Shown here piece after piece: positions 24,832 through 34,575 of a stretch of DNA of 64,000 nucleotides. The notes below the pieces were generated by a model. The model was not told the DNA's origin. It was given only the letters and a program-made list of their open reading frames with translations, and did no database searches. The stretch is from Treponema medium (lineage in GTDB: Bacteria; Spirochaetota; Spirochaetia; Treponematales; Treponemataceae): contig NZ_CP031393.1 of the NCBI RefSeq assembly GCF_017161265.1, positions 620,001 through 684,000 on the forward strand, written 5' to 3'. Each line of letters opens with the position of its first letter. The first letter of the stretch is position 1. Position numbers and translations under genes: made by a program.

Positions 24832-26802
24832 CTAACGATACTGGCAGACACGGAAACCCACTGCTGCATCATCTCCATCACTTCTACTATTTCCACAGGT
24901 TTTTATTCCACCTACAAGAGCAAATTCATATCTTGAATTGAAACTGCCTCCACGAAGAATCATATAACCATTATTTAGGGCTGGATTTGTTACAGTACCA
25001 GTATCAACTAAACTATCATAACCTCTTGCATCCCAACACATTTCATATACATTACCTGACATATCGTATAAACCTAATGCATTTGCAGCCTTGCATTTCA
25101 CTGCACTTGTTTTGTCATCTCCATTAATTGCAGCATATAAAACAACCTCTCGTCCACCTTGAACGCAGTTAGCCACTGCTCCACTCATATAGGTTAGTGG
25201 ACACAGAGTACCATCAGATTGCACACGGGCTGCATATTCCCATTCTGCTTCAGTTGGTAAACGAAAGCCTTTTTTTATTTTGTCAAAATATGGGGCTCTA
25301 TAATGTTCTATTAGCTTAGTTGCATCACGCAAAACAGTGTTATCTGAGTCACTTTTACGATATACACATTCAGAATCTGAGCCATAAGTTTTCTCAGTGT
25401 AAGCATTGCACCATACAATGCAATCATACCACGATATCTCTGTTACGGGTTCAAGCTCAGTTACTACTGTTGAAGGTGGTGATGGATAAAGGCCACGCCA
25501 ATCACCACCCATTTTACCAGGATTTGCAAAGGTGTATTTATTTGCTCCACGAGCTTCGTCAGTTGCCCAGTCATACACCTCTTTCCAGAGCTTATATGTG
25601 GTTTCCGTTTCTGCTATATTAAAAGGACTTAAAATAACAGTGCGTCCTTCAATAAACACACCTTGAAAATGTTCTATGAGCTCTGGACCTGATCCATAAA
25701 CGCTCCCAACAAAAGGAAAGTCATCTTTATTCGCTGCAGAACCTACAACACCTTCTTGAGGTGGTGTTACAGAAATCAAACTATTATCAGGCAAGGCATT
25801 TCTAATAACAGTTAGTTCCATGCTCCATGCTTGGTGTCCTTCTTTATAGTCAGAAGCTTCAACTTCTGGGATAGAAAGCTTCACAATATTTTTTCCAACA
25901 TTTAGTTTTCCGTTTTCTATAGTTACGTCAATACATGTAGAACTTGATGAATCATCATCTTTAAAAAAGCAATGAATATTATTTGAAGTAATTTCTGTCA
26001 TTGCATTACTAACAGTCAAGCTACCATGTGTTATATCCATATATCTTCTAAATTCATAAAAAGAAGAGTTATAAAATCTAATTGCAGTTAATTTTAATTC
26101 AGGATACATCCTTTTAATCGTGATATCAGTATTCCAAGCTTTGTGTTTTCCATTAACAGCTTCAATTGAAAGCCTTATTGTAGTGCTCCCCTCATTGATT
26201 GTTCCATTTTCAACTATTACAGGAATCAATTCACCTGTTTTATTGCCATAGTTAAATTTTGCAACCACATCACTTGAGGAAATAGTCGTTATGTTGTTAT
26301 CTACATTAAAGCTGAGATTGTTTAAATCAGAGGCTTCTTCATCAAACACTTTTAAATACGAAAGTGTGAGCTTTGGGGCTTTAGATTCTTCTCTTGTTAC
26401 TGCTATTTCTTTGCTCCAAGCTTGATATTCCCCTTGCACTTCTACAACACTTAAAGTGAGAATATTCTTGCCTATTTGTAAAGAATCCCCTGTTTTATAT
26501 GTTACAGTTACAGGAATTACCTCATTTGTGTTAGTGCCATAGTTGAATTTTGCAACTACATTAGTAGAGGCAACAGTTGTTATATCACTACCCACAGTGA
26601 ATTGTGGATTATTTAAATCTGTAGTGCTTTTTCCATGAACCTCTAGTGATAAAAGCATCAATTTTGGATCATTATTGGGCTTTTCATATTTACTCTCCTT
26701 TGAGTCACTATTTTGAGGGGCATATTTAGTCCCTAGTTGTTCACAAGAGAACAAAAATAAGGAAAAGAACATAGCAATGATCACCAATTTTCCTAGTCTC
26801 AT
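24832..26802 (-). CDS. Lipoprotein with Ig-like repeats and a C-terminal FGE/C-type-lectin-like domain
   Basis: A 656-residue predicted surface lipoprotein; signal peptide ends FLFSC. Residues about 48-335 hold three related repeats of about 90 residues (shared words DLNNPQFTVGSDITTV, DLNNLSFNVDNNITTI, VVAKFNYG). The C-terminal 280 residues form a formylglycine-generating-enzyme/sulfatase-modifying domain (GFRLPTEAEWEYAAR, NALGLYDMSGNVYEMCWD, ILRGGSFNS, AVGFRVCQ). In treponemes this fold is used as a binding scaffold, as in TvpA, whose C-terminus is diversified by a retroelement. A clear AGGAGG ribosome site precedes the ATG. It lies in the integron-like block. Confidence 0.85.
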   Translation of the reverse strand: MRLGKLVIIAMFFSLFLFSCEQLGTKYAPQNSDSKESKYEKPNNDPKLMLLSLEVHGKSTTDLNNPQFTVGSDITTVASTNVVAKFNYGTNTNEVIPVTVTYKTGDSLQIGKNILTLSVVEVQGEYQAWSKEIAVTREESKAPKLTLSYLKVFDEEASDLNNLSFNVDNNITTISSSDVVAKFNYGNKTGELIPVIVENGTINEGSTTIRLSIEAVNGKHKAWNTDITIKRMYPELKLTAIRFYNSSFYEFRRYMDITHGSLTVSNAMTEITSNNIHCFFKDDDSSSSTCIDVTIENGKLNVGKNIVKLSIPEVEASDYKEGHQAWSMELTVIRNALPDNSLISVTPPQEGVVGSAANKDDFPFVGSVYGSGPELIEHFQGVFIEGRTVILSPFNIAETETTYKLWKEVYDWATDEARGANKYTFANPGKMGGDWRGLYPSPPSTVVTELEPVTEISWYDCIVWCNAYTEKTYGSDSECVYRKSDSDNTVLRDATKLIEHYRAPYFDKIKKGFRLPTEAEWEYAARVQSDGTLCPLTYMSGAVANCVQGGREVVLYAAINGDDKTSAVKCKAANALGLYDMSGNVYEMCWDARGYDSLVDTGTVTNPALNNGYMILRGGSFNSRYEFALVGGIKTCGNSRSDGDDAAVGFRVCQYR

Positions 26803-27304
26803 AAAAGACCTCCTATTTAAGTATTGTACAGGTAAAAATTAGTATTTTCTACCATGAATTACAATTTTTATTCGTATAAACGGTTCAACGCCCCTACACC
26901 GTAACAAAAGGTATTAAATCCAATCACAGCACCTTATAGAACCATACAGTGAGAACCGTTGAACACCGTCCCCCCTATACTTTTTGTCAGAGGTAGTGAA
27001 TTTTTGGTTCTTTACTTTTAATCGCAGGCTTTGCCTGTCGTTCTAACACCCTTTAGACCTTTCATAATACCATCAAAACTACCCGTTTGCAATCTAAACT
27101 ACTACAAGATAAGAAATTAAATCTTTCTACTATAAAAACTAATTGGCTACATGACCAATCAGCAGATTAGGCCAATCCTCACTAAACAAGCTAAAGCAAA
27201 ATCACATCCTATCTATAGGAACTAGGAAAAATTTTATCCATTTTTTCTGTCGTCTACATTTTTATATACTTCCATATGATCCCTTTTCCCGATTCCCCAA
27301 ATTT
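26803..27304. repeat. Intergenic region with first copy of a split direct repeat
   Basis: 27044-27116 and 27268-27307 match the two halves of 28132-28247, but here they are separated by about 150 unrelated bases. The two copies flank the CPBP gene. Bases 26883-26964 are bounded by GTTCAAC and GTTGAAC as in an attC site but lack paired inner arms. No gene is supported. Confidence 0.6.
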
Positions 27305-28060
27305 CTATGTTTTTTTTAATTTAAAATACTCTCTATCATACATAAACAATAATATGAGTAACAATGCAGATACACCTAATATAGTTAAATATAATTGTAT
27401 TGATTCTCTTTTAAATAAAAGAATCATATTTGATAAATTAAAAGCGGTATGATAAAAAATCGCATTTAAAATATTATTTTTTGATTTCTTATAAAAATAT
27501 GTGATAAAAATACTAAGCATAATAACCGTAGGGATAAATAATAGGTATCCTACGAATCCAACGTTCATTATTTTGAATAAATGCCATGCACCCCAAAGTA
27601 TTCCAACAAATAGTAAACAGGTAAACGAAGTATATTTATTTTCAAAAATCTGTAATAAAGTTCCCCTCCAACCAATCTCCTCACTAATAGATCCGACAAT
27701 AGTAACTATAATACCAATTAGTAATAAATACCCCGTGTATTCTGACTTAACATACGGCATTCCCATTAAATCAAGTATAAATGAAGATAGTAAAACCAGT
27801 GTTATTGGAAATATAATAGCTATTACTGAGTATCTGTTTAATTTATAAGCATAAAATCTTTTTTCATTATATTTTTTTCTAAAAATTAAAGTTGTTATCA
27901 ATGGAGATAATTGTACTGCAACCATTGTAACAGAGCCTAATAGTAATTCATTACCTCTGATATTTTGTGCAGCACCTCCGAATATAATAGCAAGAATAAA
28001 GGTTATTAGTAAGTTCACCAAATTAAAAAATACTACTTTTTTATTCATTTTATCTCCCAT
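27305..28060 (-). CDS. CPBP-family intramembrane metalloprotease
   Basis: About 251 residues with eight or so hydrophobic segments. The catalytic motifs of the CPBP (CaaX protease/bacteriocin-processing) family are present: EEIGWRGTLLQ, WGAWHL and YHTAFN. Likely roles include peptide processing or bacteriocin self-immunity. I place the start at 28060, where GGAG lies five bases upstream; an alternative ATG at 28048 also has GGGAG upstream. The 40 codons further upstream lie within the direct repeat and are not protein-like. It sits alone between two copies of a direct repeat, like a mobile cassette. Confidence 0.8.
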   Translation of the reverse strand: MGDKMNKKVVFFNLVNLLITFILAIIFGGAAQNIRGNELLLGSVTMVAVQLSPLITTLIFRKKYNEKRFYAYKLNRYSVIAIIFPITLVLLSSFILDLMGMPYVKSEYTGYLLLIGIIVTIVGSISEEIGWRGTLLQIFENKYTSFTCLLFVGILWGAWHLFKIMNVGFVGYLLFIPTVIMLSIFITYFYKKSKNNILNAIFYHTAFNLSNMILLFKRESIQLYLTILGVSALLLILLFMYDREYFKLKKT

Positions 28061-28131
28061 TATTTCTCCGTTGGAATAAATATTATAAAAATCGGTTCTG
28101 TCCCCGCCTACATCAAAGCGCGTCATCAACT

Positions 28132-28328
28132 TAACACCTTTTCGACCTTTCCTCATAATACCATCAAAACTACTCGTCGGCAATCTAAACTGCTACAAGA
28201 TAAGAAACTTCCATATTATCCCTTTTCCCAATCCCTCAAAGTTCTATAAAGACTTAAATTAAAACTCGTTATCAGCTATGCTTATAAGGCATCTCTAAAA
28301 AGCTAACCGAGTTTTTTTCAGATGCCCA
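28132..28328. repeat. Second direct-repeat copy, then a partial family B element
   Basis: 28132-28247 is the contiguous form of the repeat at 27044-27116 plus 27268-27307. 28243-28328 carries part of family B (ACTTAAATTAAAACTCGTT, GGCATCTCTAAAAAGC). The partner arm of the first B hairpin is missing. Confidence 0.65.
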
Positions 28329-28357
28329 TTAACAGCCTTTTCCAGAACTGAGTCTTT

Positions 28358-29380
28358 TTATACCGTAATATTATGCGTTTGCAGTAAGTTTTTCAGCTGT
28401 TCCAAAATTTTCGGTTCTTTTCTAAAAATCAATTTCGCTTTTTGATAAACTTGCATAATTTTTTTAATCCAAAATGCATTGTTTTGTACTTTTCCTTTCT
28501 CTTTCGTACTAATAAAGCACAGTACTTTATTGACAGGCTCTACTTGTGAAGCAAGCTGGATACAAAGATCAAAAATTACTTTCTGCTGTTTTGGAATTGG
28601 ATACATAAGTATCTCTGCTTCCAATTGTTTTTGACGAGGAGACTTCCGCGGCGGCCGGATAAGACTTAAAAAGATACCTATAAAAATGATAGTAACTATG
28701 ATATCAGTTATCAGACCTTCTAACGGCTTATCTGCTATTTCTTTTGTTCTATGCTCTTTGTAGGTTTGCTGTTCTTCTTTTGTCATATTGTGCCAACGAA
28801 TTTTTCCCTTATACTCCCCTTCCGGTTCTGCTCGCTGTTTTTGTTCGTCGGTTTCTGCTTTAATGCTAATCAATCCATCGGAGTCTTTTTTTTCCGATAC
28901 TATTCCGGCATACCACTCCAGTGTTCCCCTTTTTATTTTGATATAGGTGGAATATTTAGATACTGCATTGCTGACTAAACCGATTACTAGTACTATCATA
29001 AAAATTTTTATGATGGTTAACAGTATTGTACCGAATGATTTTTTGCCGTGTATTTTTTCTTTCGCAAGATCCTGTAATTTTTCAGAAAATTCTTCTTGCG
29101 AAAATTGCGCACTATCTCCGGAATCATCAAATGAAAAGTTGCAATATTCACATTTGCCGGTCATTTGATTCAATTGTGCTCCGCAATTTGGGCAGTGAGT
29201 TTTTTCCATCATCACGTGTTTTTTTGCTTGTGTTGCAAGTGTCGTTGCGGTCATTTCTACTTCGATAGGGTTAGCACCGAGTTCGGCTGCTTTTTGCTTT
29301 AAAAATTCAAGTTCTTTGCTTTCTAATTTTCCATCGCCTACAGCCATATTAATGTAATACATCATTTCCTCTGATAGCAT
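28358..29380 (-). CDS. TerB-like, zinc-ribbon membrane protein
   Basis: A 340-residue protein. Residues 1-55 look like a TerB-type helical domain (MMYYINMAVGDGKLESKELE). A zinc ribbon follows (CPNC at about 63-66 and CEYC at about 77-80), then a membrane helix near 118-140 and another near 225-245, with charged regions between. The C-terminal 90 residues are basic and helical. No enzymatic motif is seen; a scaffold or stress-related role would be a guess. It has an AAGGAG ribosome site and ends in a region with family B repeats. Confidence 0.6.
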   Translation of the reverse strand: MLSEEMMYYINMAVGDGKLESKELEFLKQKAAELGANPIEVEMTATTLATQAKKHVMMEKTHCPNCGAQLNQMTGKCEYCNFSFDDSGDSAQFSQEEFSEKLQDLAKEKIHGKKSFGTILLTIIKIFMIVLVIGLVSNAVSKYSTYIKIKRGTLEWYAGIVSEKKDSDGLISIKAETDEQKQRAEPEGEYKGKIRWHNMTKEEQQTYKEHRTKEIADKPLEGLITDIIVTIIFIGIFLSLIRPPRKSPRQKQLEAEILMYPIPKQQKVIFDLCIQLASQVEPVNKVLCFISTKEKGKVQNNAFWIKKIMQVYQKAKLIFRKEPKILEQLKNLLQTHNITV

Positions 29381-29488
29381 AAAATACTCCTTTTTAATTA
29401 TATATTTTCAGGATAGTTCCATCTTTTTAAACTGCAAACAGACACAATCTCGCTTGCCGGTTTTAAAAACATTGTTATAGACCTGTTT

Positions 29489-30496
29489 CTATTCAACTTG
29501 TATTTCTGCAATACAAGTATCGGAATACTTGGTTCCTTTATATAATTCTACAGTTTGAATATAAATGTCGGAAGCAAGCGGAATATCGAAAAACACGAAA
29601 TCTTTTGAATGCATATCTTTTAACTCAAAAAGCTTATAATTAATATCTATTTTTCTGATACGATTATTACTTGCATAGAGATTTTGAGTTTTTACAAACC
29701 CATTTATGATACCGACTCGTTTTATTTTTTTATCACTCACTATCGAAATACTAATTTCATCATCTTCACTCTTTTCTACATAAGCTGTCTCAGGATTTTT
29801 ATCAAATGCATTTTGAATTGTATATAAAAACGGACGTTTTGCATCAATCAATGTGCTTTCGCAATGTACCGTTTTATACTCTTTCAATTCTACTTGCGTG
29901 ATAGTATCTGCTATACTATTACTTTTTTCTATTCTTTTAAGAATATCCGATAATTTATAAAAATATGCGACTCCTTCTCCTGATACTTCAATAGTTTTTT
30001 CGGAATCACCTTCCTCATCAGCATAGAATTCGGTTTTATCTTTTGTTTGGTGCATGATAATTTCAAATTCGCCCTTCTCTTGAATGACAGAATAATTTGA
30101 ATATATATGTTCATCAGATCCGTGAATCGTTTCCTCTATCAATTGTTCTTTATGCAAATAAGAAGAATCCAAGATATAAAGTTTGTTTTTGTATGCAAGA
30201 CAAAAAATCTGTAAATAGTTAAAAACAAAAGTTCCATAAGAGTGATTGTCGGTAAATAAAAACCTATAAAAAACAAATGAATTATGAACTTCCTTATAAA
30301 TACCATGTTCTATCAATGAAGAGTCTGAAAAAAAATGAAATTTATTTGCAAAGGCAAGCACGTCTGAATAGGAAGCCTTTATTATCGTTTCACTTTCCTT
30401 GGAGACTTTTTGAATCATTTGATAGTTTTCACCAAAAAGAATTCTTCGCTCGTCATAATTTTGCGAAAATACATTTGTACACAAAAATCCAAGCAA
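29489..30496 (-). CDS. Exported protein with a discoidin-like C-terminal domain, 5' end disturbed
   Basis: About 335 residues. The C-terminal 120 residues (FDKNPETAYVE, IKRVGIINGFVKTQNLY, IDINYKLFEL) resemble the NADase-type glycan-binding, F5/8C-like domain found in many secreted bacterial proteins. The only usable start is a TTG at 30496, which leaves a very short signal peptide. The frame stays open upstream, where hydrophobic residues (CLLIVLLGFLCTNVFSQ) would complete a signal peptide, but no ATG or GTG is present before the family B repeat. The 5' end was probably lost at the repeat boundary. It may be a non-expressed remnant. Confidence 0.55.
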   Translation of the reverse strand: MLGFLCTNVFSQNYDERRILFGENYQMIQKVSKESETIIKASYSDVLAFANKFHFFSDSSLIEHGIYKEVHNSFVFYRFLFTDNHSYGTFVFNYLQIFCLAYKNKLYILDSSYLHKEQLIEETIHGSDEHIYSNYSVIQEKGEFEIIMHQTKDKTEFYADEEGDSEKTIEVSGEGVAYFYKLSDILKRIEKSNSIADTITQVELKEYKTVHCESTLIDAKRPFLYTIQNAFDKNPETAYVEKSEDDEISISIVSDKKIKRVGIINGFVKTQNLYASNNRIRKIDINYKLFELKDMHSKDFVFFDIPLASDIYIQTVELYKGTKYSDTCIAEIQVE

Positions 30497-30514
30497 TACA
30501 ATTAATAAACAGTT

Positions 30515-30657
30515 GGGAACCTCTAAAAACTTGAGTTTTTAGAGGTTTTCCTTAGATTTAATTTGCGATGTTTTTATTTAAGTTATTATATTTTAAAGAC
30601 TTAAATAAAAACTCGTCGGGCATCTCTAAAAATCTAACCGAGTTTTTAGAGATGCCC
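30515..30657. repeat. Three-hairpin repeat, family B, second copy
   Basis: ACCTCTAAAAAC/GTTTTTAGAGGT, GTTTTTATTTAAGT/ACTTAAATAAAAAC and GGGCATCTCTAAAAA/TTTTTAGAGATGCCC. The middle stem differs from that at 4459-4588 on both sides but stays paired. It lies directly downstream of ppk and upstream of the exported-protein gene. Confidence 0.8.
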
Positions 30658-30666
30658 AGTTCTTTT

Positions 30667-32844
30667 TCATTTTTTCCCCTCAGGGCAATAGTTTGTTTTT
30701 CCGTTAAAATATTTATGTTCAAAAAATCGATGCAAGGCTTCTTGCGCCCGAACCGGCGGCTGTCCCTCTTGCGGAGTTTGACGGCGCCAGCTCCCGTCCG
30801 GCAGCATCTCAAAGGCCTTTACGTTATCCGCAAAATACACGCTAAAAAAATAATCCAGCAGTAATTGATTTTGTTTATCCAACACAGGGAATAACAGCTC
30901 CACTCGCCGTTCAAGATTACGGGGCATCCAATCCGCGCTGGAAAGGTACCATTCAGGATTACCGCCGTTTTCAAAATAGAATATCCGGCTATGCTCCAAA
31001 TAGCGGTCGATAATACTGACCACGCGGACATTATCGCTGATACCGCGCTGCCCGGGAATAAGCATACAGATACCTCGCACGTTTAAATCGATACGAACGC
31101 CCGCCTGCGAAGCTCTGTATATGGCGACAATCAGTTCGGGGTGAGAAAGGCTATTCATCTTTGCGATAATGCGGGCGGGCTTATGCTGTCGTGCAAAGTC
31201 GATTTCCCGCTCGATATGTTCCAGCAGAGTACGCTTGAGTGCGTCAGGCGCGGTAATGATATAGCGGGGTGTCTCTTGTGTATATTTACCGCACAGACGC
31301 GAAAAAATAATGTGCGCGTCAGCAATCATACGCGGATTGACGGTAAACAACGATATATCCGCATAGAGCCGTGCGGTGGTATCGTTGTAGTTGCCGGTCG
31401 ACAGGTGCACATAGCCCTGCTCACCGTGCGCCTCACGCCGCATAATCAACAAAAGTTTTGCGTGAACCTTCAAATGCGGCAGATCGTACACCACCCGCAC
31501 GCCGTGTTTTTGCAGCCGCTTTACCCAGCCGAGATTCCGCTCCTCATCAAAGCGCGCTTTTAATTCCACAAATACCGTAACCTGTTTTCCTCGCTTTGCA
31601 GCATTCACCAACGCGCGTACAACGGGCGAGCTTTTACTGGTACGGTACAAGGTCATACGGATGGACGTTACGGCAGGGTCTTCCGCGGCGTCAGATAAAA
31701 GCCTGATAACCGGTTTATATGACTGATACGGCACATGCAGCAGAATATCGCGGGCTTTGATACTATCCCACAGCGTACCGTCAGAGGGAAAGGCAGGATG
31801 TGCAAAATGCTTCCACTTTTCATTTCTCAGCCGTTTAAACCCGTTTATTTCCGTAATCTTTGCAAATGAGGAAAGCCCGATAGGGGCCTCGCTTAAATAG
31901 ACGTCTTGTTTTTCCAGCTGAAACAACTCGCTCATTCGAGTAATGAATGCCGAAGATTCATGCGTACTTGTCATCCGCACGACAAACGAGTATCGGCGCC
32001 TGATAAGAACTTCTTCCAACGCTTCAATAAAACCATCATCGGAGGAATCGTCAACCGTCATACTGGCAGAGCGGTTAATCTTAAAAATTCCCGTTCCGGT
32101 AATCCGGCAACCGGAAAAAAACGCCCCGCCGAAATACCGAATCAGCTCGTCGATTAGTACAAATTCCACTTTTTTTGCAGATTTTTTTCTTCCATTTATA
32201 GGCGGTTCATTTTCATCCTTCAGTACAGTGGCACCTTCTTCCGATAAGTCGATCTCACCTTTTGCCGACGCTAACCCGCCGTCCGGTGATAAAAAGACAA
32301 AACGCGGAACTTCGGGCACCGGTATAATTGCCAGCCGGTTTTGTTTGCCTGTATCGTCCGAAAGCAAAAACCCGACATGCAGCCGCACATTGGCAACACT
32401 GTCCGCAAGAGCTTGTTCATCGTCGGACAGCTGCGGCTGAATAATCGGATAGAGGTGTCGATAAAAAAAATCTTCCAAAAAACACTGCTGCACTTTGGAA
32501 CATTCTTCCGGCTTGCGGTAAATAAGCCCTTGTGTTTTAAGCTGAGGAAGGATTTCAGTATTTAATACTGCTTCTTGAATATCAAACAATCGGCGGGTTT
32601 TCTGAACAATACCCTTTAACAGTGTTTCTACCGACAAATTACCCGACTCATCGGAGGGATGCCCGCTTTTGTAAAGCTCCTGTAAACCGGCAACCCGCAC
32701 CATAAAAAACTCGTCAAAGTTTGAAGATACAATGCCGATAAACTTGAGCCGTTCCAAAAGCGGCACCGCAGAAGAGCAGGCCTCCGCCAAGACCCGCTCG
32801 TTAAAATCGATCCATGAAAGTTCCCTATTAAGATAGTCCATCAT
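30667..32844 (-). CDS. ppk1: Polyphosphate kinase
   Basis: A 725-residue PPK1, which reversibly polymerises ATP gamma-phosphate into polyphosphate. The N-terminal domain starts LNRELSWIDFNERVLAEA as in all PPK1 proteins. The catalytic domains contain HLKVHAKLLLIMRR (phospho-His) and VHLSTGNYNDTTARLYADIS. Full family length; no break seen. It follows a glycoside hydrolase gene by 36 bases on the same strand, suggesting co-transcription. Confidence 0.93.
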   Translation of the reverse strand: MMDYLNRELSWIDFNERVLAEACSSAVPLLERLKFIGIVSSNFDEFFMVRVAGLQELYKSGHPSDESGNLSVETLLKGIVQKTRRLFDIQEAVLNTEILPQLKTQGLIYRKPEECSKVQQCFLEDFFYRHLYPIIQPQLSDDEQALADSVANVRLHVGFLLSDDTGKQNRLAIIPVPEVPRFVFLSPDGGLASAKGEIDLSEEGATVLKDENEPPINGRKKSAKKVEFVLIDELIRYFGGAFFSGCRITGTGIFKINRSASMTVDDSSDDGFIEALEEVLIRRRYSFVVRMTSTHESSAFITRMSELFQLEKQDVYLSEAPIGLSSFAKITEINGFKRLRNEKWKHFAHPAFPSDGTLWDSIKARDILLHVPYQSYKPVIRLLSDAAEDPAVTSIRMTLYRTSKSSPVVRALVNAAKRGKQVTVFVELKARFDEERNLGWVKRLQKHGVRVVYDLPHLKVHAKLLLIMRREAHGEQGYVHLSTGNYNDTTARLYADISLFTVNPRMIADAHIIFSRLCGKYTQETPRYIITAPDALKRTLLEHIEREIDFARQHKPARIIAKMNSLSHPELIVAIYRASQAGVRIDLNVRGICMLIPGQRGISDNVRVVSIIDRYLEHSRIFYFENGGNPEWYLSSADWMPRNLERRVELLFPVLDKQNQLLLDYFFSVYFADNVKAFEMLPDGSWRRQTPQEGQPPVRAQEALHRFFEHKYFNGKTNYCPEGKK

Positions 32845-32880
32845 CGTGAAGGTCTCGCGAAACTTTGCAGGCCGCTCCGC

Positions 32881-34311
32881 TTACAGTTTATCGATGAGCA
32901 TCGAGCACTTACCGGAGGGTATCGGCAGCGTTTTCTTTTTTTGTCCGAGGATATTGATAGTAAAGTAATAGAGCTTCTCGCTTTCCATGTGGATTTCCCA
33001 GCCCCGCTGCGTTTTTGACGACAGGATGGTAACGAGGTTTCGTTTCAGGCTCAAGTTTTCGATTCCCATCACTTCAAGATTCGGAATAATCCAATCGACG
33101 GTTTTCCGTGGGAAGCTGATGGAAAGTCCGATCACATTTTCAATCATCAACGTGATGGTCGAAAGCGCTGCCCAAAAAAGATATTGCTTACGTGGAAAAT
33201 TTTCATGCCCGGGCCACTGCGCGGGGCCTTCTTTTTGCGGCAAATACGCTTCCCACAACGCGCCTTTTTTGCTGTTTCCATCGGGAGCAAGTCCGTCAAG
33301 CACATAATAGATATGCCGGATAGCACATTCCCGCGCAAGTTCCCACCGCTCATATTTTTCCAAGCCCTTAATGACGATAAAGTTCAAATGCGGGAACACA
33401 CTCCCCAACGCCCCCATACCACGCTCGTTATACGCGGGGTCATCAAGCGACAAGCTGGGAATAGGATGATCGGAACCGAAAGTTTCGGGATTGAGCAAGT
33501 GTGCGGAAAGCTGTTCGGCTTTATCCTCATTGGGAATTTCGGCAAGCAGCGGCCAAAAACCGGCGATTGTCTTTTGCGGTAATTGCTGTTCATCCGCATC
33601 GATATCGTGATAAAAACCCGTTTCGGCATTCCACATAAGGGCATTGATACGAGTTTTCAGGGTAAAATAAACCCGCTTATACTGAAAACTCAATTCCTTG
33701 TCGTTAAGGATATCCCCCAACACCGACATATACAGCGCATTAACCGCGACCGCCGCATTAAAGTCTACCAGATATGCAGCTTTCTTGCGCGGCGTATTAT
33801 ACATTTCTACGGCTGCGAGTGGGACGCTATACAATCCGTTCGGTTGTTTAAATGAGGTTTCCAACCACTTCATATAGCGGGTTAGTACCGGCATAACATC
33901 CTTCACCCGTTTTTTATTCGCTGTCTTATGGAACATATTGTATTCCGCCCATGCAAAAAGCGGCATACCAACACCTTCGGGATTATCGCTTGAAAACACC
34001 GGCTCGCCCGTTTCGACATTGTACTGAGACCGAATTGCTCCCGATTCTTCTTGATGTGCATAAAAAAAGTCTAAACCTTGATTTGCATTATAATTTCTGT
34101 TTGAATAAACAAAAAAGAACGATGAAAAAATGGTTTCGTACTGATTTAAAAACCATCCGTTGTTATCGGGATACAGAAAAAAACTTTCAGTTATTCCTTT
34201 TTCGTTTTTTATATTGAATAAAAAATCCTGAATAAACGACCACGTTCTATCATAAATATCAACAAAATCCTGATCATAAAAATGAACTTTTGGAAAATCG
34301 CGCTTGTTCAC
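32881..34311 (-). CDS. GH63/MGH1-like glycoside hydrolase
   Basis: About 476 residues of an (alpha/alpha)6-barrel glycosidase, related to the MGH1-like/GH63 group that acts on alpha-glucosides such as mannosyl- or glucosylglycerate. Supporting segments: FLYPDNNGWFLNQYETIFSS, GMPLFAWAEY, KTIAGFWPLL, NERGMGALGS and ALWEAYLPQKEGPAQWPGH. No signal peptide, so it is cytoplasmic. It starts at tandem GTG codons; the second (34311) is five bases from GAGGAG. Operon with ppk is likely. The substrate is uncertain. Confidence 0.7.
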   Translation of the reverse strand: MNKRDFPKVHFYDQDFVDIYDRTWSFIQDFLFNIKNEKGITESFFLYPDNNGWFLNQYETIFSSFFFVYSNRNYNANQGLDFFYAHQEESGAIRSQYNVETGEPVFSSDNPEGVGMPLFAWAEYNMFHKTANKKRVKDVMPVLTRYMKWLETSFKQPNGLYSVPLAAVEMYNTPRKKAAYLVDFNAAVAVNALYMSVLGDILNDKELSFQYKRVYFTLKTRINALMWNAETGFYHDIDADEQQLPQKTIAGFWPLLAEIPNEDKAEQLSAHLLNPETFGSDHPIPSLSLDDPAYNERGMGALGSVFPHLNFIVIKGLEKYERWELARECAIRHIYYVLDGLAPDGNSKKGALWEAYLPQKEGPAQWPGHENFPRKQYLFWAALSTITLMIENVIGLSISFPRKTVDWIIPNLEVMGIENLSLKRNLVTILSSKTQRGWEIHMESEKLYYFTINILGQKKKTLPIPSGKCSMLIDKL

Positions 34312-34575
34312 CACTGCTCCTCAACAATCCGCCGCTTTTATCCGCACCGTTTTTGCACAGTTTTAACGGTAACCATTCAAATAGTGTCGTCCTGTTAAAC
34401 ACTGAGAAAAACCATACAAATATTTTGGCGAATTTTTCGCTTATATAGTATATCATATTTTTACGCATAGTTGTATAATTTTTTCAGTTTTTTGTATATT
34501 CTGATAAGAATCTCTAAAACCTATCGATTTTTTTTAGAGATATCAGATTTCATTCCAGTGTTGCAGGAGGAACGC

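Noticed and set aside
26883-26964. Possible fourth attC site bounded by GTTCAAC and GTTGAAC
   Set aside because: The outer words fit, but the adjoining inner boxes do not pair and no extended stem forms, unlike the three accepted sites.
34471-34575. Upstream ATG start for the GatB-asparaginase fusion
   Set aside because: The extra 35 residues have no family counterpart, and a strong AGGAGG site lies five bases before TTG 34576, where homology begins.
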